Shown here: positions 8,010 to 16,888 of the stretch, in pieces | Layout: the number at the start of each line of letters is the position of its first letter | Numbering within the stretch: the stretch's first letter is position 1 | Assembly: GCA_902363825.1 (NCBI GenBank) | Contig: CABJBK010000007.1 | Coordinates: 120,894-184,893, forward strand | DNA from: Lachnospiraceae bacterium | Lineage (GTDB): Bacteria; Bacillota; Clostridia; Lachnospirales; Lachnospiraceae | DNA length: 64,000 bases | Direction: 5' to 3' | Position numbers and translations under genes: made by a program | Notes under the pieces: model-generated | Databases searched by the model: none | What the model was told of the DNA's origin: nothing | The model's input: the letters and a program-made list of their open reading frames with translations, nothing else

Positions 8010-9485
8010 TTATGCAAACGGATTCTCGGTCGGATAGAGCATTCCCTTCGGCTGGTTGAAGTCAATCTCCTCGATCGGCACACCAACATATTTAAATACT
8101 TCATAGAGTGTCTTTCCAAAATGACCGAACGCTACTGCTCCGTGATGCGGATAATTCTTTTCGATCAGAACATGACGGTAAAATCTTCCCATTTCCGGGA
8201 TTGCGAAAATACCGATACTTCCGAAAGAACGTGTCGCAACCGGAAGTACCTCACCCTGCGCGATGTATGCGCGGATCTTTGCGTCCGAGGTACTCTGGAG
8301 ACGGTAGAATGTGATTTCTCCCGGAGCAATATCTCCTTCCAGTGTACCATTTGTGACTTCCTGCGGCAAGCTTCTTGCCATGATCAACTGATACTTCATC
8401 TCGCAGAATGCCAGCTTGTTGGACGGTGTATTTCCGCAGTGGAACCCCATAAAGGTATCTTTTAACGTGTAATCAAATTTTCCTTTGATATCCTGATCGT
8501 AGAGGTCTGCCGGAACAGAATTGTTGATATCAAGCAGGGTAACTGCGTCCTGGCTGATCACGGTTCCGATAAACTCGCTGAGTGCCCCGTAAATATCTAC
8601 CTCACAGGATACCGGGATACCGCGTTTTGTGAGACGGCTGTTTACATAACACGGAACAAATCCGAACTGTGTCTGGAATGCCGGCCAGCATTTTCCGGCG
8701 ATCGCCACAAAATCACGGCTTCCCTTATGTCCCTCGATCCAGTCGAGCAGGGTCAGTTCATACTGGGCGAGTTTGGATAAGATCTCCGGTTTTTTGTTTC
8801 CTGCGCCAAGTTCTTTTTCCATATCTGCCACAACATCAGCAATACGCGCATCGCCCGCATGCTTGTTGTAAGCTTCAAACAGGTCAAGCTCGGAGTTTTC
8901 TTCGATCTCCACGCCAAGGTTGTAAAGCTGCTTGATCGGAGCGTTACATGCCAAGAAATCCTGCGGACGCGGTCCGAATGTGATGATCTTTAAATTGGAA
9001 AGACCGATGATTGCTCTTGCAACCGGCGCAAAATCGTGGATCATATCCGCGCACTCCTCTGCGGTTCCAACCGGATATTCCGGGATATATGCTTTTAAAT
9101 TTCTGAGTTTTAAGTTGTAGCTTGCATTTAAGACACCACAGTAAGCGTCTCCTCTGCCCTGAACCAGGTTGTCTCCGGTCTCCTCTGCCGCCGCAACGAC
9201 CATGCTCGGCCCGTCGAATTCTTTGATCAGCAGTGTCTCCGCGCTTTCCGGTCCGAAGTTTCCAAGATAAACGACCAGTGCATTGACGCCGGCTTCCTTT
9301 ACCTCTGCTAAAGCTTTTCTCATATCAAGCTCATTTTCCACACAAACGGAACATTCATAGATCTCACCGTATTTCTCCTGATAAGATTTTACGACTGCCT
9401 TTCTGCGGTTTTCAGATAAACTCATTGGGAAACAGTCACGGCTGACTGCCACGATTCCGATTTTTTCTTTTGGCATATTGTTCAT
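8010..9485 (-). CDS. L-fucose/L-arabinose isomerase family sugar isomerase
   Basis: This 491-residue protein of the FucI/AraA superfamily interconverts an aldose and a ketose using a divalent metal. Candidate metal ligands line up as Glu295 ([10 protein letters not shown]), Asp319 (TLLDINNS) and His349 (GFHCGNTP), the usual E-D-H pattern. The substrate is not fixed by the family. Here it lies in one operon with an alpha-xylosidase, a xylulokinase-type kinase and a transaldolase, and no xylA is present in the window, so I infer D-xylose to D-xylulose. Start ATG 9485 follows AAGGAG by ten bases; the ATG three codons in is possible. It lies 26 bases after the DUF4867 gene. Confidence 0.85.
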   Translation of the reverse strand: MNNMPKEKIGIVAVSRDCFPMSLSENRRKAVVKSYQEKYGEIYECSVCVENELDMRKALAEVKEAGVNALVVYLGNFGPESAETLLIKEFDGPSMVVAAAEETGDNLVQGRGDAYCGVLNASYNLKLRNLKAYIPEYPVGTAEECADMIHDFAPVARAIIGLSNLKIITFGPRPQDFLACNAPIKQLYNLGVEIEENSELDLFEAYNKHAGDARIADVVADMEKELGAGNKKPEILSKLAQYELTLLDWIEGHKGSRDFVAIAGKCWPAFQTQFGFVPCYVNSRLTKRGIPVSCEVDIYGALSEFIGTVISQDAVTLLDINNSVPADLYDQDIKGKFDYTLKDTFMGFHCGNTPSNKLAFCEMKYQLIMARSLPQEVTNGTLEGDIAPGEITFYRLQSTSDAKIRAYIAQGEVLPVATRSFGSIGIFAIPEMGRFYRHVLIEKNYPHHGAVAFGHFGKTLYEVFKYVGVPIEEIDFNQPKGMLYPTENPFA

Positions 9486-9511
9486 AATTCGCTATCTCCT
9501 TATCTATATTT

Positions 9512-10147
9512 TTATTTTACGTTAATGTTTTTCCCTTTCAGTCCAAGGAAACTGCCCTCCGGCAGTCCACCCTCGGCATGACCGATCAGCCATTTGTTCG
9601 TTGCTGCGAGAAGCTTATCCTCGCCCGTCACGTCATGACGCGCTCTTAGCGGATAATTCGTTCCTTTCGGCAGTACGATAACATCACGGAAACCGGACGC
9701 TTCTGCGTTGCACGGTGCGTAATGCAGTGTGGTCGCATAAAGTTCAACGGCGGTTCCTGCCTTTACGAGAAATGCTTCCACTTTATCTGTCTCATAGGTA
9801 AAATCCTCTGCCACATCCTGTTCACTGCCGAGGAGCAGGATCAGATCCGTGGTCGCAATGTTTATTTCCGAGGATCTGTGATATTCCAGCGCATTGAGCA
9901 GATAGTTGTTTCCATTACAGTAGCCGACCTGTATCGGAAGTTCTCCGAAGATCTCTTCCTTTAAAATCTCCGCTGCTTTTGTCTGCTCTAACGACTCAAC
10001 CGACGGTTCGTAAACCACGTCCGCCGGAAGCGGCGTTTTTTCCATCTGCTCTGCTAATTCCTTTCTCACTTCACCGGTCAGGGACGGTGTGTCAAGCACC
10101 CTCCCGTATTTCCGGAATCTCTGATCTGTCACTTCATATATCTGCAT
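9512..10147 (-). CDS. DUF4867 family protein, cupin-like
   Basis: This 211-residue cytoplasmic protein matches, as far as I recognise, the DUF4867 family, whose function is not established. The central part has alternating strands with GYCNGNNYLLNALEYHR, then DLILLLGSEQDV, then EAFLVKAGTAVEL and TTLHYAPC. The last two resemble the strand-turn-strand of cupins such as ureidoglycolate lyase. It sits directly between the kinase and the fucose-isomerase-like enzyme. I recall DUF4867 genes accompanying isomerases of this family in sulfoquinovose (transaldolase-type) clusters, so a role as mutarotase, isomerase partner or stabiliser is a reasonable guess. Start ATG 10147 after GGAGGG. Confidence 0.7.
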   Translation of the reverse strand: MQIYEVTDQRFRKYGRVLDTPSLTGEVRKELAEQMEKTPLPADVVYEPSVESLEQTKAAEILKEEIFGELPIQVGYCNGNNYLLNALEYHRSSEINIATTDLILLLGSEQDVAEDFTYETDKVEAFLVKAGTAVELYATTLHYAPCNAEASGFRDVIVLPKGTNYPLRARHDVTGEDKLLAATNKWLIGHAEGGLPEGSFLGLKGKNINVK

Positions 10148-10162
10148 CGGTTTTTCCCTCCT

Positions 10163-11632
10163 TTAATCCAGCTTCTGAAACAGTGGTCTGAGCACCGGAT
10201 AGATCTCACGGAACTGTTTGTAACGGGCTTCGTATTTTGCCGCCAGTTCTGCGTCCGGCTCGATCGTCTCTTTGACGGTCACGATCGCTTCCGCTGCTTC
10301 TTTCACGCTCTTATAAGCACCGCAGGCAACCGCCGCGAGCATTGCCGCACCCATGGACGGTCCCTCCTCGCTCTTTGGCACTTCGACCGTCACATTTAAA
10401 ATATTTGCGACCATCTTTTTCCAGAGCGGGCTCTTCGCACCGCCGCCGCAGATCTTGGTGGCTTTGATGTCCACGCCAAGGGATTTTGCAACCTCAAACG
10501 AATCACGGAGCGCAAACGCGACACCTTCCAAAACCGCCTGTGTCATATCTGCCCGGGTGGTGTCCATCGTCATTCCGATAAAAGTTCCGCGCGCTTTCGG
10601 ATCGTTGTGCGGGGAACGCTCCCCCATCAGATACGGCAGAAAATAAACATGATTTTCGCCAGGTTTTTCGATCGCTTCCTGCTCTTTTGCGTAATCTTTG
10701 GTTCCGATGATCTCATCCATCCACCATTTGTTACAGGATGCAGCGGAAAGCATGCAGCCCATCAGATGATAGCTGCCATCCGCATGGTCAAACGAATGCA
10801 GGGCATTATTCTCATCCACACCGAATTTTTCCGAAGAAATAAATACTGTTCCGCTGGTTCCCAGTGAGATGTTGCAGGCTCCGTTTCCGACGGTACCTGT
10901 TCCGACTGCTGCTGCCGCATTATCTCCGGCACCCGCCGCGATCACAACTTTTTCGGAAAGTCCAAGTTCCTCCCCAATTTCCGGTTTTAAGGTTCCGACG
11001 GCCTCATAGCTCTCAAACACTTTCGGCAGCCACTCATCCTTTATGCCGCAGATCTCACACATTTCCTTCGACCAGCCACGATTTTTCACATCAAAGAACA
11101 GTGTACCGGACGCATCCGAAACATCCGTTGCATGCACACCGCTCAACCGGTAACACAGATAGTCCTTCGGCAGCATGATCTTATGGATGCGCGCGAAATT
11201 CTCCGGCTCCTTATTTTTCATCCAGAGCACCTTCGGCGCGGTGAAACCGGTAAACGAAATGTTTGCCGTATATTTTGACAACGTTTTTTTGCCGATCACT
11301 TCGTTTAAATAGTTGCACTCTTCCTCGGTACGGCTGTCATTCCAGAGGATTGCCGGACGGATGACTGCATCCGTTTCATCTAACGCAACCAGCCCATGCA
11401 TCTGTCCGCCAAAACTGATCCCCGCGACTTTGCTCCTGTCACAGTCTGCGATCAGCTCCTTTAAGCCGTCCATGCTCTTTTCGTACCAGTCATACGGATT
11501 CTGCTCCGACCAGCCCGGATGCGGAAACGCGATCGGATATTCACGGTTTACGATCTTTTTGATCGTTCCGTCTTCCTCCATCAGCAGTAATTTGACTGCT
11601 GACGTTCCCAAATCTATGCCTATGTAATACAT
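10163..11632 (-). CDS. xylB: Xylulokinase-like FGGY sugar kinase
   Basis: This 489-residue FGGY kinase begins MYYIGIDLGTSAVKLLL, the classic XylB N-terminus. It contains WNDSRTEEEC, HATDVSDASGTLFFDV, and the C-terminal GGGAKSPLWKKMVANILN motif of xylulokinases. It should phosphorylate D-xylulose to xylulose-5-phosphate. ATG 11632 is chosen because it has AAGGAGG four bases ahead; the upstream ATG at 11656 lacks a ribosome site. It lies 31 bases after the alpha-xylosidase and 15 bases before the DUF4867 gene. A closely related ketose as substrate remains possible because the partner isomerase is not XylA. Confidence 0.88.
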   Translation of the reverse strand: MYYIGIDLGTSAVKLLLMEEDGTIKKIVNREYPIAFPHPGWSEQNPYDWYEKSMDGLKELIADCDRSKVAGISFGGQMHGLVALDETDAVIRPAILWNDSRTEEECNYLNEVIGKKTLSKYTANISFTGFTAPKVLWMKNKEPENFARIHKIMLPKDYLCYRLSGVHATDVSDASGTLFFDVKNRGWSKEMCEICGIKDEWLPKVFESYEAVGTLKPEIGEELGLSEKVVIAAGAGDNAAAAVGTGTVGNGACNISLGTSGTVFISSEKFGVDENNALHSFDHADGSYHLMGCMLSAASCNKWWMDEIIGTKDYAKEQEAIEKPGENHVYFLPYLMGERSPHNDPKARGTFIGMTMDTTRADMTQAVLEGVAFALRDSFEVAKSLGVDIKATKICGGGAKSPLWKKMVANILNVTVEVPKSEEGPSMGAAMLAAVACGAYKSVKEAAEAIVTVKETIEPDAELAAKYEARYKQFREIYPVLRPLFQKLD

Positions 11633-11663
11633 ATTTCCTCCTTGCCCTGATGTCATTTCTTTT

Positions 11664-13997
11664 TTACAGCTCGCAGATGATCTCTTTCGACGGATCTGTC
11701 ACTGTTACAATGCTATCCGTGCCACTCTGGGTAAATTCTGCTCCCTGTACATTCTTTATCGTGCAGTTTACGAAACGAAGCGTAAATGCCTGATCGCCGG
11801 CTGCTTTAATAGAAATCTTTCCACCGTCTTTTGCCACGGATACCTGTAAGATCTCTTTCTGATCTTCGTATACGGTCGTCTCCGCCTGATCTTTTAAGCC
11901 GATCACTTTTAATTCCAGTCCTTCTTTATAAGAATCTGCCGCATGTTTTAAGCCATAGTTTACCGGCAGGATCGTATTTTCTCTCGCCCAGAGCGGAATG
12001 GACATATAGTCGTGATGCTCTTTTCTCCATACGCCGCCTTCAACGGTCTCTCCGGTCAGATAATTCGTCCAGGTTCCTTCCGGCAGATAATAGTATGCCT
12101 CTCCTCTGTCATTGAAGATCGGCGCAACTAAGAGGCTGTCACCGAGCATATACTGTCTGTCAAGATACTGGCAAACCGGATCATTCTCGAATTCCAGTAC
12201 CATACTGCGCATCATCGGAACACCGGTGCGGGAAGTTCTCACTGCACTGCTGTAAAGATACGGCGTTAAGGACAGTTTCAATTTGATAAAGAAGCGGACA
12301 ACATCGACTGCCTCATCATCATATGCCCACGGCACACGGTAAGAAGTGCTTCCGTGGAAACGGCTGTGTGTGGACAGAAGCCCGAACGCCGCCCAGCGTT
12401 TGTAAACATCCGGTGTGGAAGTATCCTCAAATCCTCCGATATCGTGGCTCCAGTAACCGAAACCGGACATCGTAAGGGAAAGTCCGCCGCGCATACTCTC
12501 CGCCATTGCCTCATAGTTTGACCAGCAGTCGCCGCCCCAGTGTACCGGGAACTTCTGTCCGCCCGCTGTTGCGGATCTTGCAAACAGCACCGCGTCATCT
12601 TTGCCTCTCTTGCGCTGTAACAGTTCATAAACGGTCTTATTATAAAGGTAGGTATAATAGTTATGCATTTTTACCGAATCGGAACCATCATAGTAAACCA
12701 CATCCTCGGTCGGGATTCGCTCACCGAAATCCGTCTTGAAGCAGTCCACACCCATGTCAAGCAGGACTTCCAGTTTGTCCTGGAACCACTTGCATGCCGC
12801 AGGGTTTGTGAAATCCACAAGTGCCATGCCCGGCTGCCACATATCCCACTGCCATACATCTCCGTTCTTTCGTTTTACGAAATAGCCTTTTTCCATTCCT
12901 TCCGCAAACAGGCAGGATTCCTGTGCAATGTAGGAGTTGATCCATACGCACACTTTTAAACCTTTTTCCTTGATGCGGGAAAGCATGCCCTTCGGATCCG
13001 GGAATACGCGGCTGTCCCATACAAAGTCGCTCCAGTGGAAATCTTTCATCCAGAAGCAGTCAAAGTGGAAGACCTGAAGCGGGATCCCGCGTTCTTCCAT
13101 GCCATCGATAAAACTCATAACCGTTTTTTCATCATAATTGGTTGTAAAGGATGTAGACAGCCAGAGTCCGAATGTCCACTGCGGCGGAAGGGAAGGTTTT
13201 CCGGTCAGTGAGGTATAACGCTCTAACACTTCCTTCATCGTCGGTCCGTTGATCAGGAAATATTCCATGCTCTCTCCCGGTACGGAAAATTCTACTTTGG
13301 ATACCTGCTCGGTTCCGACTTCAAATGAAACCTTTTCCGGATGATTTACGAATACACCATAACCACGGTTCGTCAAGTAAAACGGAATATTTTTATAAGA
13401 CTGATAGGTGCTCGTACCGCCGTCTTCATTCCAGATATCCACGCTCTGTCCGTTCTTGGTAAACGCGGTGAAGCGCTCTCCCATACCATAGACAAGCTCG
13501 CCTACGGAAAGTCCGAGTTCCTGGCGCATATAAGCATCTGCTCCGCCCTTATCATAAGCAAAGCCATTCCAGTCTGTCTTCATGAATGCAAGATCTCTGC
13601 CGCTGCTCTTTGTGATGACTTCTCCGTTTCGCTCATAGGTCATGCTCCAGTATTCTTTTGTGATGATAAGCGCAAGGCTTCCGCTCTCGATACGGATCTT
13701 CTCCTCATCCTCTGTCACATTCAGATCCATGTTTTCTTCTATATTTAATTCAAAATCCGGTCCTTTTTTCTGGACGCCAAGATGATGACTCGTCTTCACA
13801 CGGATCACTTCCGGCATCGGAGATGTGATCTCGATCGTCAGAACGATTCCGCCGAGTGTATCCCCACGATGATTGATCCTTGCGGTCGGTGCGCATAAAG
13901 TCACTTTCTTCGGCTCTGTTTTTACAAAATAAACCTGCTGCGGCGCAAAGCACTCGCATCCCTCTTTCTGTAACCAGCATCCATTTCCAAATTTCAT
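11664..13997 (-). CDS. yicI: GH31 alpha-xylosidase (YicI-like)
   Basis: This 777-residue enzyme matches E. coli YicI (772 residues) along its length, for example WNEDGGTSTYQSYKNIPFY, LSTSFTTNYDE and FKTDFGERIP. The nucleophile is Asp423 in KTDFGERIP and the acid/base is Asp490 in VHWGGDCW. It has no signal peptide, so it works on imported oligosaccharides. It releases alpha-1,6-linked xylose from isoprimeverose and xyloglucan oligosaccharides. It is the first gene of the operon alpha-xylosidase, xylulokinase, DUF4867, isomerase, transaldolase. Start ATG 13997 with GGGAGGA upstream. Given the close YicI resemblance I prefer alpha-xylosidase over alpha-glucosidase or sulfoquinovosidase. Confidence 0.93.
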   Translation of the reverse strand: MKFGNGCWLQKEGCECFAPQQVYFVKTEPKKVTLCAPTARINHRGDTLGGIVLTIEITSPMPEVIRVKTSHHLGVQKKGPDFELNIEENMDLNVTEDEEKIRIESGSLALIITKEYWSMTYERNGEVITKSSGRDLAFMKTDWNGFAYDKGGADAYMRQELGLSVGELVYGMGERFTAFTKNGQSVDIWNEDGGTSTYQSYKNIPFYLTNRGYGVFVNHPEKVSFEVGTEQVSKVEFSVPGESMEYFLINGPTMKEVLERYTSLTGKPSLPPQWTFGLWLSTSFTTNYDEKTVMSFIDGMEERGIPLQVFHFDCFWMKDFHWSDFVWDSRVFPDPKGMLSRIKEKGLKVCVWINSYIAQESCLFAEGMEKGYFVKRKNGDVWQWDMWQPGMALVDFTNPAACKWFQDKLEVLLDMGVDCFKTDFGERIPTEDVVYYDGSDSVKMHNYYTYLYNKTVYELLQRKRGKDDAVLFARSATAGGQKFPVHWGGDCWSNYEAMAESMRGGLSLTMSGFGYWSHDIGGFEDTSTPDVYKRWAAFGLLSTHSRFHGSTSYRVPWAYDDEAVDVVRFFIKLKLSLTPYLYSSAVRTSRTGVPMMRSMVLEFENDPVCQYLDRQYMLGDSLLVAPIFNDRGEAYYYLPEGTWTNYLTGETVEGGVWRKEHHDYMSIPLWARENTILPVNYGLKHAADSYKEGLELKVIGLKDQAETTVYEDQKEILQVSVAKDGGKISIKAAGDQAFTLRFVNCTIKNVQGAEFTQSGTDSIVTVTDPSKEIICEL

Positions 13998-14053
13998 CTG
14001 TGTAATCCTCCCATATTCCTATTCGTTTTCAAATAATTCCCTTTGTTGTTTCA

Positions 14054-14082
14054 ATTATAAAACAGGTTTTTTTTTCTGAATA
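14054..14082 (-). promoter_or_regulatory. Candidate promoter of the alpha-xylosidase operon
   Basis: On the minus strand a perfect -10 TATAAT (14054-14059) has a weak -35 TATTCA (14077-14082) at 17 bases. The weak -35 suggests dependence on an activator or relief of repression. No regulator gene is adjacent. The 228-base gap to the GGDEF gene otherwise holds only the terminator at 14172-14204. Confidence 0.4.
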
Positions 14083-14171
14083 CTGGCAAAATTCAAGGTA
14101 ATTCACCTCAAGAATTGGAGAATTTTTCACTGGATTTTTTCAGTGTATTTGTTATAATGAAATTATTTACC

Positions 14172-14204
14172 AAAAAAGCAGGTAGTTTTGATTGCTACCT
14201 GCTT
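14172..14204 (-). terminator. Intrinsic terminator after the TPR-GGDEF gene
   Basis: Stem AAGCAGGTAG / CTACCTGCTT (14195-14204 with 14176-14185) with a 9-base loop. On the minus strand it is followed by TTTTT; on the plus strand TCTTTTT follows, so it may work in both directions. It lies just past the stop codon at 14227. Confidence 0.8.
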
Positions 14205-14226
14205 CTTTTTGCTGTATTTTTTTGAT

Positions 14227-15828
14227 TTATAACTCCACCTGCTGATCTTCCTCATGCAGGTTTCCAATGCAGATACTGTTTCTGCCTTTTTTCTTCACGC
14301 GGTACAAAAGATTGTCCGCAACGTGCAGAAAATCCCAGCTCTTATTTCCGTCTACCGGGATATCCTGACAGATCCCCTGCGAGATCGTCACGGTCTTTGC
14401 CGCTTCGGAATACGCATGCGTGAGATTTAAGTCCAGAATATCCTGCCTTAACTGATCCGCCTTTTCGTAGACTTCCTCCGCGTTCATGCCACGGTAAATG
14501 ATGATAAACTCATCCCCGCCATACCGCGCGCCAAAGATCTTTTCATTTTGCAGGCGCTTAATGCAGTCCGCGATCTTTCGGATGCACTCATCTCCCGTCT
14601 GATGTCCGTAATTGTCATTGTATTGCTTGAAATAGTCGATATCCAAAATCTCAACCGACAGGATCTCTCCGGTTTGCAGACATCTTTCTGTTATGTTCTC
14701 GGAGTATTCCGTCAGCCGGTACCGGTTTGCAAGTCCGGTCAGCTGATCGGTCTCTGATTTCTGCGTAAGGATCGCATTACTCTCATTTGCCCGCTCTAAC
14801 GATGTACGGATCTTTAACATATTCGATATCATCTTCCGGCTTTCTTCTTCCGTGATCCGGACCAGTTCGTAAAAACGGCTGACTCCCTTTACATACTCCT
14901 CCCGCATATCGTTCTTCTGATAATACATGATCTTCAGCGAAAGCAGTTTTTTTCCCATATAAGCCATTTTTGCCCGGACTACGATCGGCTCAAGCTGGTC
15001 GATGATATCAAATAGCACATCGTACCGTTCGATCTCGATCGCAAGTTCACAAAGCGCATACAGATCATCAAAAAGATCCAGCACCCGAATCTGTCCGCCG
15101 ATCATTTTCCCAATACGCGAGATGCTTTCGTCCCGGAGTTCCTTCTTTCCGGCGCGGTGGAAATATCTGGCTTTCATGCATTCCACATAAGTGTAATCCA
15201 TCTCGGTAAATTCCGGCTCACATTCTTTTTCAATCTTTTCGATATATTCTTCCGTCTTTTCCAGATCACCGCAGAGCATATAACAGGTTGCCAGATTGGT
15301 ATAGATCATGATCAGACTTCTTACTCTCGCATTTTTGGTCTCGCACCAGACGGCATAGGCATCCTCAAAATAGCGCTGTGCTTCGCGGTATACCCGGTTT
15401 TGCATATACAAAAAGCCCACATTGATATTGATGCTGCACACGATCCCCGTGATCCCGTGTTCCTTGCAGCAGCGAAGACCAGCCAGATAATAGTCTAATG
15501 CCACCGGCGCGTTCCCCTTGCTGATCAATGTGATCGCCATGAGATTGTAAGCCCTTGCGAGAAGTTCCCACTGCCCGGACTGATTCAGATACCCGACCGC
15601 CTTTGCAATGCAGGAAAACATCTCTTCGATCTTATTTTCGGCGTAATATGCTTCTCCCTGATAAAAAAACGCAAATCCTAAAAGCCTGCTGTCATTTTTC
15701 TCCTGTCCGTACGCCTCAATATCCGCACAGCGCGCCAAAACCCGCTTTTTGTCCTTATCCTCGATCCGATAACGCAAAACATCCTGTATCCAGTCTTCCA
15801 CCCGGTCTTTCCTGTTTTGGGACTCCAT
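14227..15828 (-). CDS. TPR-repeat diguanylate cyclase (GGDEF)
   Basis: This is a 533-residue cytoplasmic protein. Residues 1-330 are helical TPR-like repeats (AYYAENKIEEMFSCIAKAV, MAITLISKGNAPVALDYYLAGL, NLATCYMLCGDLEKTEEYI), then comes a short coiled coil, then a C-terminal GGDEF domain with an intact active site (ARYGGDEF, GGDEF at about 437-441) and DxLTGLANR at its start. It should make c-di-GMP from GTP. No RxxD inhibitory site is visible before the motif. The TPR part probably senses a protein partner. I chose ATG 15828 (GGAGG seven bases before); an ATG at 15858 overlaps the previous stop. It is the last gene of the lar operon. Confidence 0.88.
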   Translation of the reverse strand: MESQNRKDRVEDWIQDVLRYRIEDKDKKRVLARCADIEAYGQEKNDSRLLGFAFFYQGEAYYAENKIEEMFSCIAKAVGYLNQSGQWELLARAYNLMAITLISKGNAPVALDYYLAGLRCCKEHGITGIVCSININVGFLYMQNRVYREAQRYFEDAYAVWCETKNARVRSLIMIYTNLATCYMLCGDLEKTEEYIEKIEKECEPEFTEMDYTYVECMKARYFHRAGKKELRDESISRIGKMIGGQIRVLDLFDDLYALCELAIEIERYDVLFDIIDQLEPIVVRAKMAYMGKKLLSLKIMYYQKNDMREEYVKGVSRFYELVRITEEESRKMISNMLKIRTSLERANESNAILTQKSETDQLTGLANRYRLTEYSENITERCLQTGEILSVEILDIDYFKQYNDNYGHQTGDECIRKIADCIKRLQNEKIFGARYGGDEFIIIYRGMNAEEVYEKADQLRQDILDLNLTHAYSEAAKTVTISQGICQDIPVDGNKSWDFLHVADNLLYRVKKKGRNSICIGNLHEEDQQVEL

Positions 15829-15857
15829 TCCCCCACCTCCTGCGTTTCCTTCTCTCA

Positions 15858-16871
15858 TTATAACTTTCCGATCACCTTTAAATGCTTCTTCAGTACCGCG
15901 TAATACTTTGCGCCTTCATCTCTGCCGTACTTCTTTATGATCGCGTTATTTAATGATTTTAATTCTTTTTTCGGAATGCTGTACAAAATCTTATGCAGTT
16001 CCTGTGCCATCTCTGCCGGCAGCCCGTTCGCGGAAAGCGCAAGACCGATATAATAGCGTTCACGCTCTTTCTTCTTTGAAATATACGCTCCAGGAGCAGC
16101 GATATAATCCGCGCGGTGCTTTTTGATATACGCATAGACCTCGTCTCCCGTCTTCTGGTCAAACATACAGGTCAGCGCATTGTGAAACAGCGCCATTTTG
16201 TGCAGGCTGATCACATGTAACATATCACAGACTAACTGTGCTTCTCCTGCGGCATCTTCGCTTCCGTTCGCCTTAAAAATATCCGTCAGTCCATCCGCGC
16301 CTTCCGGCTCCTTTGAATGATCCGTCTCTGCCCCTGCTGATTCTTCCGGCTCTCTCAGTTCTCCTGATTCCCCCGGTTCTTCCGACTCTACCAGTTCTGC
16401 CGGTTCTCCCGCGCAGGAAGCGATAAACGTCTCGCCTTCCTCCGCCTCAAAGGATACCGTTCCTTTGGTCTCTTCATAAAACGGCTGTTTTTCACTTGCC
16501 TTTTTTGCCACCGCACGGCACTCTCTGCCTTTGATGCGGCTCACTTTGCGCCCGCGCTTCTCCCAGTATTTTACGATCGCGTCAAATCCGGTGTCATTGG
16601 AAACGATGACATACTCATAATCCGGCATCTCGCAGAGCATATAGCCGAGCTCCGATACCAGCTGGAAATCCAGCGCGTTGTTTCCCTCAAAACACTTGAT
16701 AAACCGGATCTCTCTCTCTTTTTCCAGAAGCGCGATCACATGCTGATAGCACATGTGCGGGCTCTTATCGGTATAAAATACCGTGATGCGGTCGCCGCCC
16801 TCCAAAACCGGGAGCAGTTCCACCCATGCATCATTTACATTTTCACTGTCGATCAGATATATTTTTTTCAT
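15858..16871 (-). CDS. PIN/NYN-like domain protein, putative ribonuclease
   Basis: This 337-residue protein starts MKKIYLIDSENV, with an early Asp and the SENV pattern of NYN/PIN-like nucleases. ALDFQLVSELGYML (acidic) and YVIVSNDTGFDAIVKYW (Asp cluster) supply the rest of a plausible metal site, all within residues 1-130. A low-complexity acidic linker rich in Glu, Pro and Gly (about 150-210) separates it from a helical C-terminal domain of unknown type. The predicted activity is metal-dependent RNA cleavage, by analogy only. ATG 16871 (after GAGGAA) is preferred to the ATG at 16883. It lies between larC and the TPR-GGDEF gene. Confidence 0.65.
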   Translation of the reverse strand: MKKIYLIDSENVNDAWVELLPVLEGGDRITVFYTDKSPHMCYQHVIALLEKEREIRFIKCFEGNNALDFQLVSELGYMLCEMPDYEYVIVSNDTGFDAIVKYWEKRGRKVSRIKGRECRAVAKKASEKQPFYEETKGTVSFEAEEGETFIASCAGEPAELVESEEPGESGELREPEESAGAETDHSKEPEGADGLTDIFKANGSEDAAGEAQLVCDMLHVISLHKMALFHNALTCMFDQKTGDEVYAYIKKHRADYIAAPGAYISKKKERERYYIGLALSANGLPAEMAQELHKILYSIPKKELKSLNNAIIKKYGRDEGAKYYAVLKKHLKVIGKL

Positions 16872-16888
16872 ATTTTTCCTCATTCCTG

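Noticed and set aside
7331..13997. Reading the pentose operon as a sulfoquinovose (transaldolase) cluster
   Set aside because: The GH31 enzyme is YicI-like over its whole length and a xylulokinase is present, while no sulfolactaldehyde reductase or dehydrogenase is seen. The sulfonate-type importer at 1-3294 is a separate unit.
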